This document shows positions 22,553-33,086 of a stretch of 64,000 nt of DNA, piece after piece. The translations under genes and the position numbers were made by a program. Every line of letters begins with the position of its first letter. Within the stretch, counting starts at the first letter, position 1. The stretch is taken from positions 30,118,716 to 30,182,715 of the forward strand of contig CM064874.1 in NCBI GenBank assembly GCA_032719365.1, read 5' to 3'. The notes under the pieces were generated by a model. That model saw only the letters and a list, made by a program, of their open reading frames with translations, did no database searches and was not told the DNA's origin. The stretch is from Prinsepia uniflora. Taxonomy: Eukaryota; Streptophyta; Magnoliopsida; Rosales; Rosaceae.

Positions 22553-24160
22553 GATTACACTTATTTTATTCTTATGTAATTATTTATTTGGTTATGTCTT
22601 GATAAAATTTAAATTTAAATTTAAAAAAAAATTCGAAATAAATAAAAAATTTGAAAATAATAATAAAAAAAAAATCTTATCTTAGCTTTATGTTAGTGTT
22701 AATTCATACTTGTAAATAAATGTTGCATATATGTTACTTGTTACCTTTTATACTTGTTCATAACTTTTATATTTCATAGTATACATGCATACTTGTTCAT
22801 AATAGATTTTCATTTATATTTGTTTATAATTTTCTTACTTGTTATATTATTCTTGTTCATACTTGTACATAATGTTCATTCTTTTTAATTGTTCATAAAT
22901 GCTTATGGTAAATATTCACTTTTCCTTATTTTTATTTTTATTTGTAATTAAAAAAAACATAAAATTCGTAAAAAAAAATTAAAAATTAAAAAAATTTCTT
23001 TTTCTTCATTTATTTAATTTTTAAATTCAGAAAAAAAAATTAATTAATAAAAAATAAAAAATTTCTTTTTCTTCATTTATTCGTAAAAATATTCATTTAT
23101 CTTCACTTTGTGTTAGTGTAAATCTAAATTGTTAAATAAATCTTATACTTATGTTAGTTTGTTAATGAGAAATTGTTTTGTAAATATCAGTACTTGTGAA
23201 TAAAACCATACTTGTAAATAAATTGTTCATACTTGTATAAATTGTTCATACGTAAATTGTCATGTTATATTTGTAAATTGTGCATAAAAAACATACTTGT
23301 AAATAGTTCTTGCATTCATGCATTAGTCTCGGCTATATGTAGATCACTTGTGCTTCGAAGTTTAAATTTTAATCTTTAATCGGCGAAGACTCTTCTATTA
23401 ACTCTCACCCACGGTAATTGTTAACACTTGAGTCATCTTAATTCCTCTGGAGTAAGAAATTTTCGAGGGTGATGTCTAGGACAAGAGACGATACTTATAA
23501 CGGGTTTTGGGTCTAAGAAATTAGCCCTGCCTCTTATGTGTATTCTTTCTAACCTGGTCACTTTTGAACTTGCCCAAACAGTTGAATTAATCCAAGATAT
23601 TTACTTGGGCCGCACGGACGTATAAGTCTCCATCTAAACTTTGAAGCTATGTGAACCATATATATCTTTGACTTCCCCCGACATTTAAATATTGTTTATA
23701 TCTTAATTTACATTATTTGTCATGACAAAATTAAATTGCATCTTTAGTGTAACTAACTTGCATCTTTCATTCTAACTTGCATTTCATCTTTCATTCTAAC
23801 TTTCATTTCATCTTTCATTTAACTTGCATTTTCACTTAACTTGCATATGTAGTTTAACTTGCATTGCACTCTTCCTCTAACTTACATCTTTAACTCAAAT
23901 TGCATCCTTAACTTCAATTTGCATATCTAATTTGCATTCTTGACTAACGTACATCTCTGACTAACTAACTTGCATCTCTGTCTAGGCTGGATGGACGTTA
24001 AACTTCAAGCGCTTGTTGGGTGGCAACCCAATGTGTTCCCGGGATGTGAAGGAGTCATCAATACAGATTTGCTATCCTTCTACCCTTCACTCTCTTTTAT
24101 TTTGTTTATTTAATGTTTTCCTATTATTTTCGTAAATCATCTTCCTTACTTTGATTCTAT
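22553..24160. other. TE4 non-coding interior
   Basis: AT-rich DNA with A or T runs, a second zone of TACTTGTTCATA repeats (22700-23310), a more complex block (23320-23700) and a short array of AACTTGCATCTTTCATTC-like words (23755-23990). No gene is seen. Around 23990-24050 the words CTTGTTGGGTGGCAACCCAA form an inverted repeat; the same kind of block precedes the internal polypurine tract in Athila-like elements. Confidence 0.7.
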
Positions 24161-24183
24161 GTTTAATTACTTCGTATTTTCCT

Positions 24184-24222
24184 ACATTGAGGACAATGTA
24201 GAATTTAAGTGTGGGGGAATGG
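24184..24222 (+). promoter_or_regulatory. TE4 internal polypurine-tract-like site
   Basis: TTTAAGTGTGGGGGAATGG, preceded by ACATTGAGGACAATG, is nearly the same as the tract beside the 3' LTR (AAGTTTAAGTGTGGGGGTAT). It lies 1.75 kb before the 3' LTR. It may be the original tract of the ancestor or a second plus-strand priming site. Confidence 0.6.
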
Positions 24223-25952
24223 TTTACAATTTTGAGTTTTTTTTTTTAAAAAAATATTTTAAAATAAAATTCAAAAAAAAAAGAAAAAAAAAGAAAAAAG
24301 AAAAAAAAATTATTGTTTTCTTGAATCTTTTTGTTTTAACTTAGTATTTTTATGAGTCTTTTTTTTATTTGTGCAATTGAAATTGTTTTATTATGTATTT
24401 CTTACGGAAAAAAAAAACAAAAAAAATTAAAAAAATAATAAAAAAATATAAAAAAAATGAGGTGAAAAAAATGAAAAAAAAAAATTTGTTTTCTTGAATC
24501 TTTTAACTTAGTGTTTTTATGAGTCTTAAGTTGCCATTTAACTTGTCAATGATATAAATGAACGGAAATGAATATGTTATGGCTATAAAGATGATCACTA
24601 CAACTTGAATTTTTTTGTTAATATTTTGTGATTAAGTGTTATAACTTGAAGATAATGCATGTAAATTGGCATATAAACGAGCATGATAAGATAAGTATGA
24701 ATCATATGAACCTTATGTGAGCTTTAGAACTTTATATACATCTTTGATGAGTGATTCATAAGTTCTTTGTTTAAATTGATATACATATGCCTCATAACTG
24801 CTTGTCATAGTTTTTTATGAACTCTAGAGTACTAGAACTTATTCAATGTGATTTTCAAAACTTTTAAGTCAATAAACTCTCTGATTTTGGATATGATTAA
24901 GGCATTAGGGTTAACACCACAAATTCAAATATCCATGTTCCCTATTTTGTGCGCACAAGTTGCGACCCCCTTAGTTTTAACCCTTTTGAGCCCACATTAA
25001 GCCTTTCTTTCATCACCATGATTATCTAAACACTTGAGCTTAGTATAGACATCCTTTACCCTTGTTCCAAGAACTCGGTTGAAGATATAAAGATTGTGTA
25101 AGGAGAAAATAATGATGTTGAAAAGACTTTTATGTGAATTATTTGGATTTACCGACTCAAGCTTTGTTGTATTATTGACACATGTTATTACCTTGATATA
25201 AAAAAAAAATCAAAAAAAAAAAGTTGAGTATCGATCAAGGTAATAAGGTTTGGTTATGTAATGTTTGAGTTAAGTCCCTTACATTTGTAAATCCGACACA
25301 AAGAATGACTATGAGGCCCAACATGATGAAATTAGGCCTATGTTCGAAAGGATGGATTACTGACATCACTGCACTAAGGTTGGGAAGCTATGATACGTTT
25401 TGGGAGTCTATTGAGTCTTGGAACGAATTGAGCACCACTTGTCCTATATTTTCCTTGCCTCTAAACTTAGCCCCATTACAACCTTCGTAAAGACCTTATG
25501 ATCCTTAAGATGGTAAAATTAGATTAGTTGAGTTAATCACTTGAGTAAGCTTATGGTTTTGGATAATTTGTGCAAGTATGTTTTGTTTTTATCTTGAGGT
25601 GTTTGTTTGAGATTTTGCAAAAGTACTTCATTTCGATTATGTGAGTATTTCTCACATACTTTGAGTGCAAACACAAACCCTCACAAATTGAGTGAACTTA
25701 TGAGTGCATATCCTTGTGAGTTGATTCATACTTGTTTTATTCATGTTGAGATCCATTTCACCATATTTACTCATTATCTTACTTGTTGAAGCATTTTGTT
25801 ACAAAGTATTAACTTTTGAATTCCATATGCTTAAACGCTTTAAGTGAAAATCTTTTATGCCATGATTGTAATAATGAAATATTGAGACAAATAGTTAAAG
25901 GTTACTTGTTTGAGTTCGTAGTTTAATTTTAGTATTTGCTAGGGACTAGCAA
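24223..25952. other. TE4 interior between the two polypurine tracts
   Basis: Begins with A-rich homopolymer zones (24240-24310 and 24405-24490) that bracket a duplicated TTTTCTTGAATCTTTT...TTTTTATGAGTCTT block, then mixed-composition sequence with no gene. The only frames over 60 codons (24159-24344, 25305-25490, 25607-25789) have no recognisable domain. Confidence 0.65.
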
Positions 25953-25972
25953 AGTTTAAGTGTGGGGGTATT
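25953..25972 (+). promoter_or_regulatory. TE4 3' polypurine tract
   Basis: AGTTTAAGTGTGGGGGTATT lies directly before the 3' LTR and is the expected plus-strand primer site. Confidence 0.85.
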
Positions 25973-27568
25973 TGATAAGTCCTCAAATAAGCGTTATTTT
26001 ATATTATTTTATACCTATTATACTTGACTTTTAATATTAAAATAATAAATAATTAGACAAATTAATTTATTTTGTGATATTTTTGTAGAAATAAATAAAG
26101 CTTGGAATTTGGAGCATTTTGGTGAAAGAATCGTCCCGATCGGAATTATAACGAAGAAATTATGGACGAAATATGAGAAACCACCTAAAATCGCAAGGAA
26201 ATTCGGTGGGAAGCTGCTGAAATCCAGCAGCCCAAGCCAAAAATCCAGCAGCCCCCCAATAGTTCCCAAAATCAGCATATTTGCCCCAAAATCAGCAACT
26301 TTTCCCCAAAATCAGCCACTTTTCTCCAAAATCAGCATATTTGCTCCAAAATCAGCATCTTTTCCCACCCAATCTCATCATTTCCATCACTTCTTCATGT
26401 ACTATTTTATTGCTATTTTTATATTTTAATTTTGTACTTTTAATTAAACAATTGTGGCACTCCCTCTATAAATAGGGAGGTCATTTCATGTATTTGGGGG
26501 AGTCCCCCATTAGTTTCATTCTTCCATTTCTTTCATTTTTCTTAGTTCTTAGTTTAGTTCTTTTGTTTCTCTCTTTTGAGAGACATTTTTGGGGACCATT
26601 TTTACTTCTTGTAGATTTTCTTATTAATTAGTTTCCTTTTAATTCTTATTCTTAATTTATGTTATTTTTATGTTATTTTCATTTCTTCTTTACTATTGTT
26701 CTTGGTATTTTCTTTCTAACATTTGTAAGTAAGAATGCAATCTCCATGTGTTTTACTTTTTGAATTTCTTTTACTTCATATGTTTTAGTGCTTAAACTTC
26801 AATTTGATGTTAAGTGTTTTATCCGCTGTCGGTGCACTTAGAGTAGAATTGAAGAGATTAAATGTTGATCGCTGTCGGCGCATTTAATTATAAACTTAAG
26901 GTAAATCATGTTGTAAATGTTTGAAGCATATTGATGTTTGACGCACATTAATGGTTGATGCATTTATAATATTGAAAGATATATGTAAGTATTTGAGATG
27001 ATGAAGGTAAGATTTCGTGATTGGTTTATTATGAGCAAAATGTTAGAAAGAAGTCTATTTTTAGGAGTAGTTTAAATAATGTGATTGTTAATTCGAAATT
27101 ACTTACGTAAAAGTGTGGGTTTTGTCTATGAAACTACTCTATGGTTTGTAAGTTCCAATTAGCATGAGCATTTGCATTTTAATTCTTAATTAGTGTTTTC
27201 TTTAATTTAGTTATAAATCTTTTCAAAACCCCCCCTCTTTATTCTTTTATTCTTTCATTCTTTTATTCTTTTAATTCTTTAATTCTTTTATTCCTTTAAT
27301 TCTTTATTCTTTGATTCTCTTATTTCTTTATTCTCTTATTCATCTATTCTTTAATTTATTAATTCTTTGATTATTTAATTCTTTGATTATTTAATTCTTT
27401 AATTCATTATTCTTTTATTCATCTCCCACTAACACATTATTAATGTTCCCTAATTTCCCCGGTTAAGAACGATCCCTATTTACCAATACTACATCTACAC
27501 AAAAAGGGTTTAAATTGCACAATACTCAAATTACGTGTTTAAATTAATGCGTAGTTTGGGCGTAGTCA
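25973..27568 (+). repeat. TE4 3' LTR
   Basis: A 1596-bp copy of 20003-21598 with about nine base differences, for example at 26246, 26345, 26728 and 26875. Followed by ATTGG and then the TE1 protease-pol linker in frame. Confidence 0.96.
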
Positions 27569-27873
27569 ATTGGCCAAGTCAAAGGAGATCAAATGGCTGC
27601 ACGAGCTTGCAACTCTGTTACCCCGATCCAGCCACCAAAGGAGACCATGGCAGTGACAGAATCCGCGTATGAGGCTGACCCCGTCAGCCCTCAGGACGCA
27701 CGGAGGATACAACATGGGCCAATTGAAGATCCTCGGGACCATTCAACAACACCACATCCGCAGCCCATCGAGGATGTGGAAGAGATAGTACTCTCCCACG
27801 ACTTCTCAGACCGACGGGTAAAAATCGGCACAACCCTCTCGCCCGAACTTCCCACCGTACATCGACAAATGAA
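27569..27873 (+). pseudogene. TE1 protease/RT linker, truncated at start of reverse transcriptase
   Basis: This continues the frame broken by TE4. VKGDQMAARACN is the stretch that follows protease in Tat-like polyproteins, and VKIGTTLSPEL is the conserved lead-in to the reverse transcriptase domain. About ten codons later, near 27850-27873, the sequence jumps straight into the late integrase. The whole catalytic reverse transcriptase, RNase H and DDE core are absent. Confidence 0.85.
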
Positions 27874-28294
27874 ACCCCCTTCTCGCTGACTTTCAGAACG
27901 GGAGCGGTCATCCTCGCTGAACTGAACGAAACTTCTTACCGAGTGTCGACCTATGAACCCGAAAAAAAACAACCATCAAATTGCACTCAGTCTCGACCTC
28001 ATTGAGGAGCACAGGGAGCAGGCTAACCTCAGAAACATTGTCTGCAAATAGAGGCTTTGCAATTATCATAATGCCAGAGTCAGACATCGGGGTTTTCAGG
28101 AAGGTGACTGGGTCCTTCTGAAGGTCAGCCTTGCCACCAAGGATAGCTCAGCCGGGACACTCAGCCCCAATTGGGAGGGCCCATATCGGGTTACCAAAAA
28201 CTGCCAGCCCGGAACTTATGAACTGGAAGACCCAAATGGGCGAAGGCTGGGCCACCCATGGAATGCCGACCACTTGAAGAAATACTACATTTAA
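27874..28294 (+). pseudogene. TE1 integrase, C-terminal part
   Basis: TPFSLTFRTGAVILAE is the post-catalytic integrase segment. After a frame change in an A8 run near 27962-27969 it continues as a helical stretch rich in Glu and Arg (DLIEEHREQANLRN), a TAG stop at 28049-28051, and the GPY/F-type DNA-binding module (GDWVLLKV ... LSPNWEGPYRV ... PGTYELED ... HLKKYYI), ending in TAA at 28292-28294. Integrase would insert the cDNA copy in the nucleus; this copy lacks the catalytic core. Confidence 0.9.
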
Positions 28295-28394
28295 GACTTT
28301 GTATTTTTTCCTATTCTTATAACTTGCTGTATTTTACCGATTATTGCACCCGTTATTTATAAACTCTTCCATTTATCTAGCCTTGTAACGTAAC

Positions 28395-29480
28395 ATTTTG
28401 ACTCAAACATACAAGTCGGGGTTTGGTCTTACTCGGCCCACACCCCAACACTTGCAATTTTGACTCAAACTATCGGTGTACAGCCCTACTCGGCTTGCAC
28501 CTATACTTAACTCAAACATACAAGTCGGGGTTCGGTCGTACTCGACCTACACCCCAACACTTGCAATTTTGACTCAAACTATCGAGTCGGTGTACAGCCC
28601 TACTCGGCTTGCACCTATACTTAACTCAAACATACGAGTCGGGGTTCGGTCTTACTCGGCCTACACCCCAACACTTGGAATTTTGACTCAAACTATCGAG
28701 TCGGTGTACAGACCTACTCGGCTTGCACCTATATTTAACTCAAACATACGAGTCGGGGTTCGGTCTTACTCGGCCTACACCCCAACATTTGCAATTTTGA
28801 CTCAAACTATTGAGCCGGTGTACAGCCCTACTCGGCTTGCGCTTATACTTAACTCAAATATATGAGTCGGGGTTCGGTCTTACTCGGCCTACACCCCAAC
28901 ACTTGCAATTTTGACTCAAACTATCGAGTCGGTGTACAGCCCTACTCGGCTTGCACCTATACTTAACTCAAACATACGAGTCGGGGTTCGGTCTTACTCA
29001 GCCTACACCCCAACACTTACAATTTTAACTCAAACTATCGAGTCGGTGTACAGCCCTACTCGGCTTGCACCTATACTTAACTCAAACATACGAGTTGGGG
29101 TTCGGTCTTACTCGGCCTACACCCCAACACTTGCAATTTTGACTTAAACTATCGAGTCGGTGTACAGCCCTACTCGGCTTGCAACTATACTTAACTCAAA
29201 CATACAAGTCGGGGTTCGGTCTTACTCGGCCTACACCCCAACACTTGCAATTTTGACTCAAACTATCGAGTCGGTGTACAGCCCTACTCGGCTTGCACCT
29301 ATACTTAACTCAAACATACGAGTCGGGATTCGGTCTTACTCGGCCTACACCCCAACACTTGGTATTTTGACTCAAACATTCGAGCCGATGAATAGCCTTA
29401 CTCGGCTTACACCAACCTTTAGACTCAAACACACGAGTCGGGGTTCGGTCTTACTCGGCCTACACCCCAACACTTGGGAA
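28395..29480. repeat. 114-bp tandem repeat array in TE1 3' region
   Basis: The phrase GTGTACAGCCCTACTCGGCT starts at 28476, 28590, 28704, 28818, 28932, 29046, 29160 and 29274, exactly 114 bp apart, with degenerate units at both ends. Each unit is itself two diverged halves of about 57 bp: one with CGAGTCGGGGTTCGGTCTTA, the other with CGAGTCGGTGTACAGCCC. Because 114 is a multiple of three, one frame stays open across units as a 38-residue repeat (28476-28865, 28911-29147, 29160-29528, all the same frame). I treat this as untranslated repeat DNA, as known between integrase and the 3' LTR in Tat/Ogre elements. Confidence 0.95.
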
Positions 29481-30335
29481 AATTCCCACAATTACTCGGT
29501 CTACAACGTTTTTTCAAGAAAAATCTGATTTCATTCAAGGGTACAGACCTATTGTGCTCGGCCTGCAAGAGCTTTACAAAATTCGACCTCTCGGTCGTCC
29601 CACTATTTCTACCCAAAATAAAGGAAGAATTACAAGTGTCCTACACTACCTCCTCCATCTGCTGCTTGGCTTGCACTACTCCCTCCAGCTCTGGCTCCGG
29701 CTCCGGCTCCATCTACGGCTCTGCCTGGTCGGCTTCTGGCTGGGAACTCGGCAAGACACGCTATTCTTCCTCCTCCCCTGACTCGTCTTCAAACATCTCG
29801 GCGGTTATGTCCTTGCAGAGCCAGGGGGTCTTCACGGTCATGTCGGGGTTGTGCAGGAAGAGATTGCGGAAGAACTCTTGCTCGCACTTGGCGGCGTAGT
29901 CGTTCTTGAGTTCGTAGAACTCCTCCTACGCTTTGAACTCGGCCACCACAGTCTCTTTCGCCTTCTCCAGGTTGGCCTCCCTGGCCGACTTAACCCGAGA
30001 TAGTTCTTTCCAGTGTCGGAGTCGGTCCTTCTCTTTGGCCTCAACCTTGGCCTTCATTTGATCTCTGGAAGCCAGGGCCTCCTGGGTCTTCCATCTCTCG
30101 GCCTCCAGCTTACGGGTGAGGTCGACCGCTTCCTTCATGGCCCTCTCGGCCTCCTGAAGCTTCGAGGTGAGCTCTTCCTATTTCTTCCTCAACCGGTCTT
30201 TCTCCCGCCGAGCAGTAGCTACCCTCATCTGGCTGTTCCCAAACTGGAGGTACACCTCACCGAGAGCCTGCACATGACAACCATTAGAAAGTTTCTCGGT
30301 CGAACATACTACATTTGACAAATGAAAACACTTAC

Positions 30336-30973
30336 ATTACTCAGTAGGAGCAGGGCTTTTTCCATCCTCTGGTCGGCCGACTGGTACTGCACCTTGGTGA
30401 GCTCGTCCAATGGCGTTGAGGCCCCCTGACAGACCCCGTTCAGCAATGGCACCATCTGTCTCGGAAAACAGAGGGTGGCCTCGGCACTCGACCCCTCGTC
30501 GATCGCCTCTCCATCGGTGAACACGCCACGGTTCACATCCCCCCTCCTCTGGAGCATCTCCAGGATCCGCACATCCAACCGAGGGGGGGACGGCGACGAG
30601 ACGAACTCTGGGACCGGCATAGTCCTCTTGCCTCCAATCTGCGCCTGAGCCGACATGATCGTCTCGTCCTCCTTTATGACCTTCGCATGTCTGGGATCAG
30701 GAGACAGGACTCGGTCTCCCTCCACGTTTCTCTGTTTCCTTTTGAGAGACCGAGACGGAGGACTTGGCTGTCTTGGCTGAGAGGACGACCCGTGCTTCGT
30801 ACGGTCAGACTGCTCCAGCTGACCTCTGCCGGCTCGCTCCTTTTTCTTCCTGAGGATGAGCTCCAGGCGCTCGGCCGCTTTCGACAGTGAGGCAGATTCC
30901 CCAGAGCCTTTGTCGGCCTTCATTCTCAACTGCTCGCAGTCTTTGTAAATTCTGCTCCCGAGATGATACGGAA
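30336..30973 (-). pseudogene. Exon 3 of the TE1 antisense gene
   Basis: No internal stop occurs across 638 bp. It starts after TTGTTGCAG and ends at AAT-GTAAGT. It encodes a Lys/Arg/Ser/Pro-rich segment with a possible nuclear localisation stretch (RSLKRKQRN), then a more ordered region ending in LDELTKVQYQSADQRMEKAL. The retained open frame contrasts with the five TAG stops in exons 1 and 4. Confidence 0.7.
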
Positions 30974-31474
30974 CTGCAACAACGAGGCAAGGGTCAGTAA
31001 AAAAAAACAACAAAAACAAAACACTTACCCTCGTCGGTGTCGATGAGGCCGACTTTGTACTGGAACCCAGGTAACCGAAGGATTCGTCGGTTCCGATTCA
31101 GCTCGTCCAAGGTCTCTCTTACTCGGTGGACGACTTCCTTCTCCGCCGGTGAGATCTCTTCTTCTGGGAACAAACCTGCACACCGAGACGATGTCAGCCA
31201 ACATAGCCATACTTGGGCATATACAGAATATAAGAATTACATCAACTGGTCGGCCTGTACTACAACTATCAACCTTGGGTCTGAAACTTGGACGGTATTG
31301 TTGGTCCGTCGGTGCCCCCTTCCCAGTCCCCACCGACCAGGCAGAACTTCGTCTTGTACGACTTTTGGGATATTGGTATGTCTAGGATGAACTCCCCCCG
31401 TTTTCTCTTCTTGCGATGACGGACGAAGACCCATCCGGTACTCTGCTGTTGAAAGCCAAACTCGTACAGATACA

Positions 31475-32179
31475 TCAGTTGGGCATAGGTCGGCTCCGGT
31501 TGATCGGCCCACTTGAAGGCCGTGTAGAGGGAGCAGAGCACAATCTAGACGTTGGGATTGAGCTGACCGAGTGCCACTCCCATTTTTTTACCATCTTCCG
31601 CAACCAGGGGTGCAGGGGCAGCCTGACCCCATGATGCATTAGCTCGGTATAGAACAATGCCATACCGGCTGGGGGGTTGCTCAGTCTTTCCTCTCTTGTA
31701 GGCAACCTTGTTGTCACCGAGTTGGGAACGCCAAACTCGATCCTCATCTTCATCAGGCCCTTCTCGGTCTCCTTGTTCACCATTTCATCCACGGTGAAGG
31801 CCGCACACTCAATCGGAACGGCCTCCGGGACCGACTCATCCCCGGTCGTTTTCACCTTATTAAGCCGAACTGCGCCCTTATCTTGGCCGTGGGTCAGCTT
31901 CAATGCCCGGTGCACCCCCACCTTCACTATCGTCTCGGCGTCCACCAGCAGATTTCCACTACCTGACCTACCCGTCGGCCCAGCACAGGTCTCCGTACTC
32001 CTACTGGACGACTCGGCCGTACTATGCACCGACTCTACCCGCTTTTGTGCCTCGGCCGAGGGGGCCTCGTCCTCATTCCTTGAGATGGGAATGAGCACCT
32101 GCACACTACTCTCTGACGACTCACCACCCTGTGAGTCGCAACACTTACCCTCAGACACTGAGTCACTATCGACCGACAT
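31475..32179 (-). pseudogene. Exon 1 open part of the TE1 antisense gene
   Basis: An open frame of 234 codons whose ATG at 32177-32179 is the likely start. Residues up to about 200 are in the true frame. After the shortened A-run at 31584-31590 (seven bases) the open frame runs out of register, and the conserved sequence continues in the neighbouring frame from about 31583 to 31274. The N-terminal 100 residues are Ser/Glu/Thr-rich and probably disordered. Confidence 0.7.
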
Positions 32180-33071
32180 CTACAAAAAACAAAAGAGAAG
32201 AAAAACAGAACTCAGCCGACCGACTCGTTCCTACGAAGATCTGACCACAACCTTCACCACGTTCATGGACAGTTCTTCACAACCTCCTACTTTAATCGAA
32301 AAACTAAACTTGGAAAAGTGCTTACCGTTTTTTTCACGGAGGACCGTAGATCGGAAATCGCAAACGCCGTACGCACCGCCGTCGAGAGCTAGTCGGAAAT
32401 CGCCTCCTTAGTTGGACAGAATTTCCCCAATTTTCTCAAAAACACAAGTGAGGAAATTGGTGAAGAGCTAATCATACTTATAGAAACTGGTGCACAGACT
32501 ACGAGGTGCCACCCCTCTTAGTGACAGACACGTGTTGCAACCAATCATTCTGACTGAACACGTGTCAACCATCTGTCCGAGGAAGCCCAACCGTCTTCCC
32601 TCACTTCGACACCGACCTCCGTACACCGCTCGGTGCCCGGGACTGCCTTTAAGACATTGGCCCTCCCCACCGACTCGTGTACACCGCTCGGTTCCCTGGA
32701 CTGCCCTACAGACGTTGGCTCTCTCCACCGACTCATATACACCGCTCGGTGTTTTCACCCCCTTGCAAACGATAGCCGTGCTACCGACCCACGTACACCG
32801 CTCGGTATCCGCAGCAACAACCCCATTTTTTGGTTCCCATCACCGACCATGACACCACCACCGATTTCATGTGCACAACCACGACCAGCTGAGCCACTTT
32901 TCCGCCGAGTGCTATCCATCACCGACCGCCCACTAGCCACTTCCTCGCCATGATCGAGACTGTCTCGGCGGACTCTCCCACCAGGGGACTTGGGGGACTA
33001 CAGGTATACTTTCCACTAGGGTCTGGGAGAATGAAACAAGTCCCCAACCGAGAAATTCCACCTCAGTCAAC
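32180..33071. other. TE1 region between antisense gene and 3' LTR
   Basis: This holds the presumed promoter and 5' end of the antisense gene. No TATA box stands out. It contains the 58-bp repeats at 32590-32830; the rest is C-rich and without a convincing frame. Confidence 0.5.
32590..32830. repeat. 58-bp tandem repeat, four units
   Basis: GTACACCGCTCGGT recurs at 32621, 32679, 32737 (first base changed) and 32793, spaced 58, 58 and 56 bp, each preceded by a CACCGACTC-like word. The CACCGAGCGGT motif is also frequent in TE1 gag (18012-18165). Confidence 0.85.
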
Positions 33072-33086
33072 GACTTGGGGGACTTC
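33072..33086 (+). promoter_or_regulatory. TE1 3' polypurine tract
   Basis: GACTTGGGGGACTTC sits directly before the 3' LTR. A similar GGGGACTTGGGGGACT occurs 90 bp earlier, near 32984-32999. Confidence 0.8.

Larger units (their letters stand above)
20003..27568 (+). mobile_element. TE4: non-coding LARD-type LTR retrotransposon
   Basis: Two 1596-bp LTRs starting TGATAAGTCCTC and ending GCGTAGTCA surround a 4374-bp interior, with a perfect ATTGG duplication (19998-20002 and 27569-27573). A perfect tRNA-Asp primer site follows the 5' LTR and a polypurine tract precedes the 3' LTR. The interior is strongly AT-rich, full of tandem repeats and homopolymers, and has no gag or pol. This matches the definition of a large retrotransposon derivative that depends on a partner's proteins; the primer site and tract style point to an Athila-like partner. 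The LTRs differ at about nine positions, so insertion is recent. Confidence 0.95.
29646..32179 (-). pseudogene. Antisense spliced gene of TE1 (gypsy-type 'Transposase_28' domain plus coiled coil), decayed
   Basis: The gene reads against the element. I infer four exons: 32179-31274, 31175-31029, 30973-30336 and 30267-29646. Introns of 98, 55 and 68 bp have GT...AG ends (two donors are GTAAGT, acceptors are GCAG), and reading phase is kept at all three joins. Exon 1 has a Ser/Glu-rich N-terminus and then MALFYTELMHHGVRLPLHPW, typical of the plant 'putative gypsy type transposon' domain, continuing as CSLYTAFKWADQPEPTYAQL. Exon 3 is basic and low-complexity. Exon 4 is a long Lys/Glu-rich coiled coil with an acidic end. 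Lesions are one missing base in an A-run (31584-31590) and TAG stops at 31545, 30178, 29926, 29761 and 29713. The function of such antisense genes is unknown. Confidence 0.8.

Noticed and set aside
28476..29528. Repeat-protein gene or CRISPR-like array
   Set aside because: The units are directly adjacent with no unique spacers, and the position between integrase and the 3' LTR of a Tat-like element explains a tandem repeat; no start or promoter evidence.
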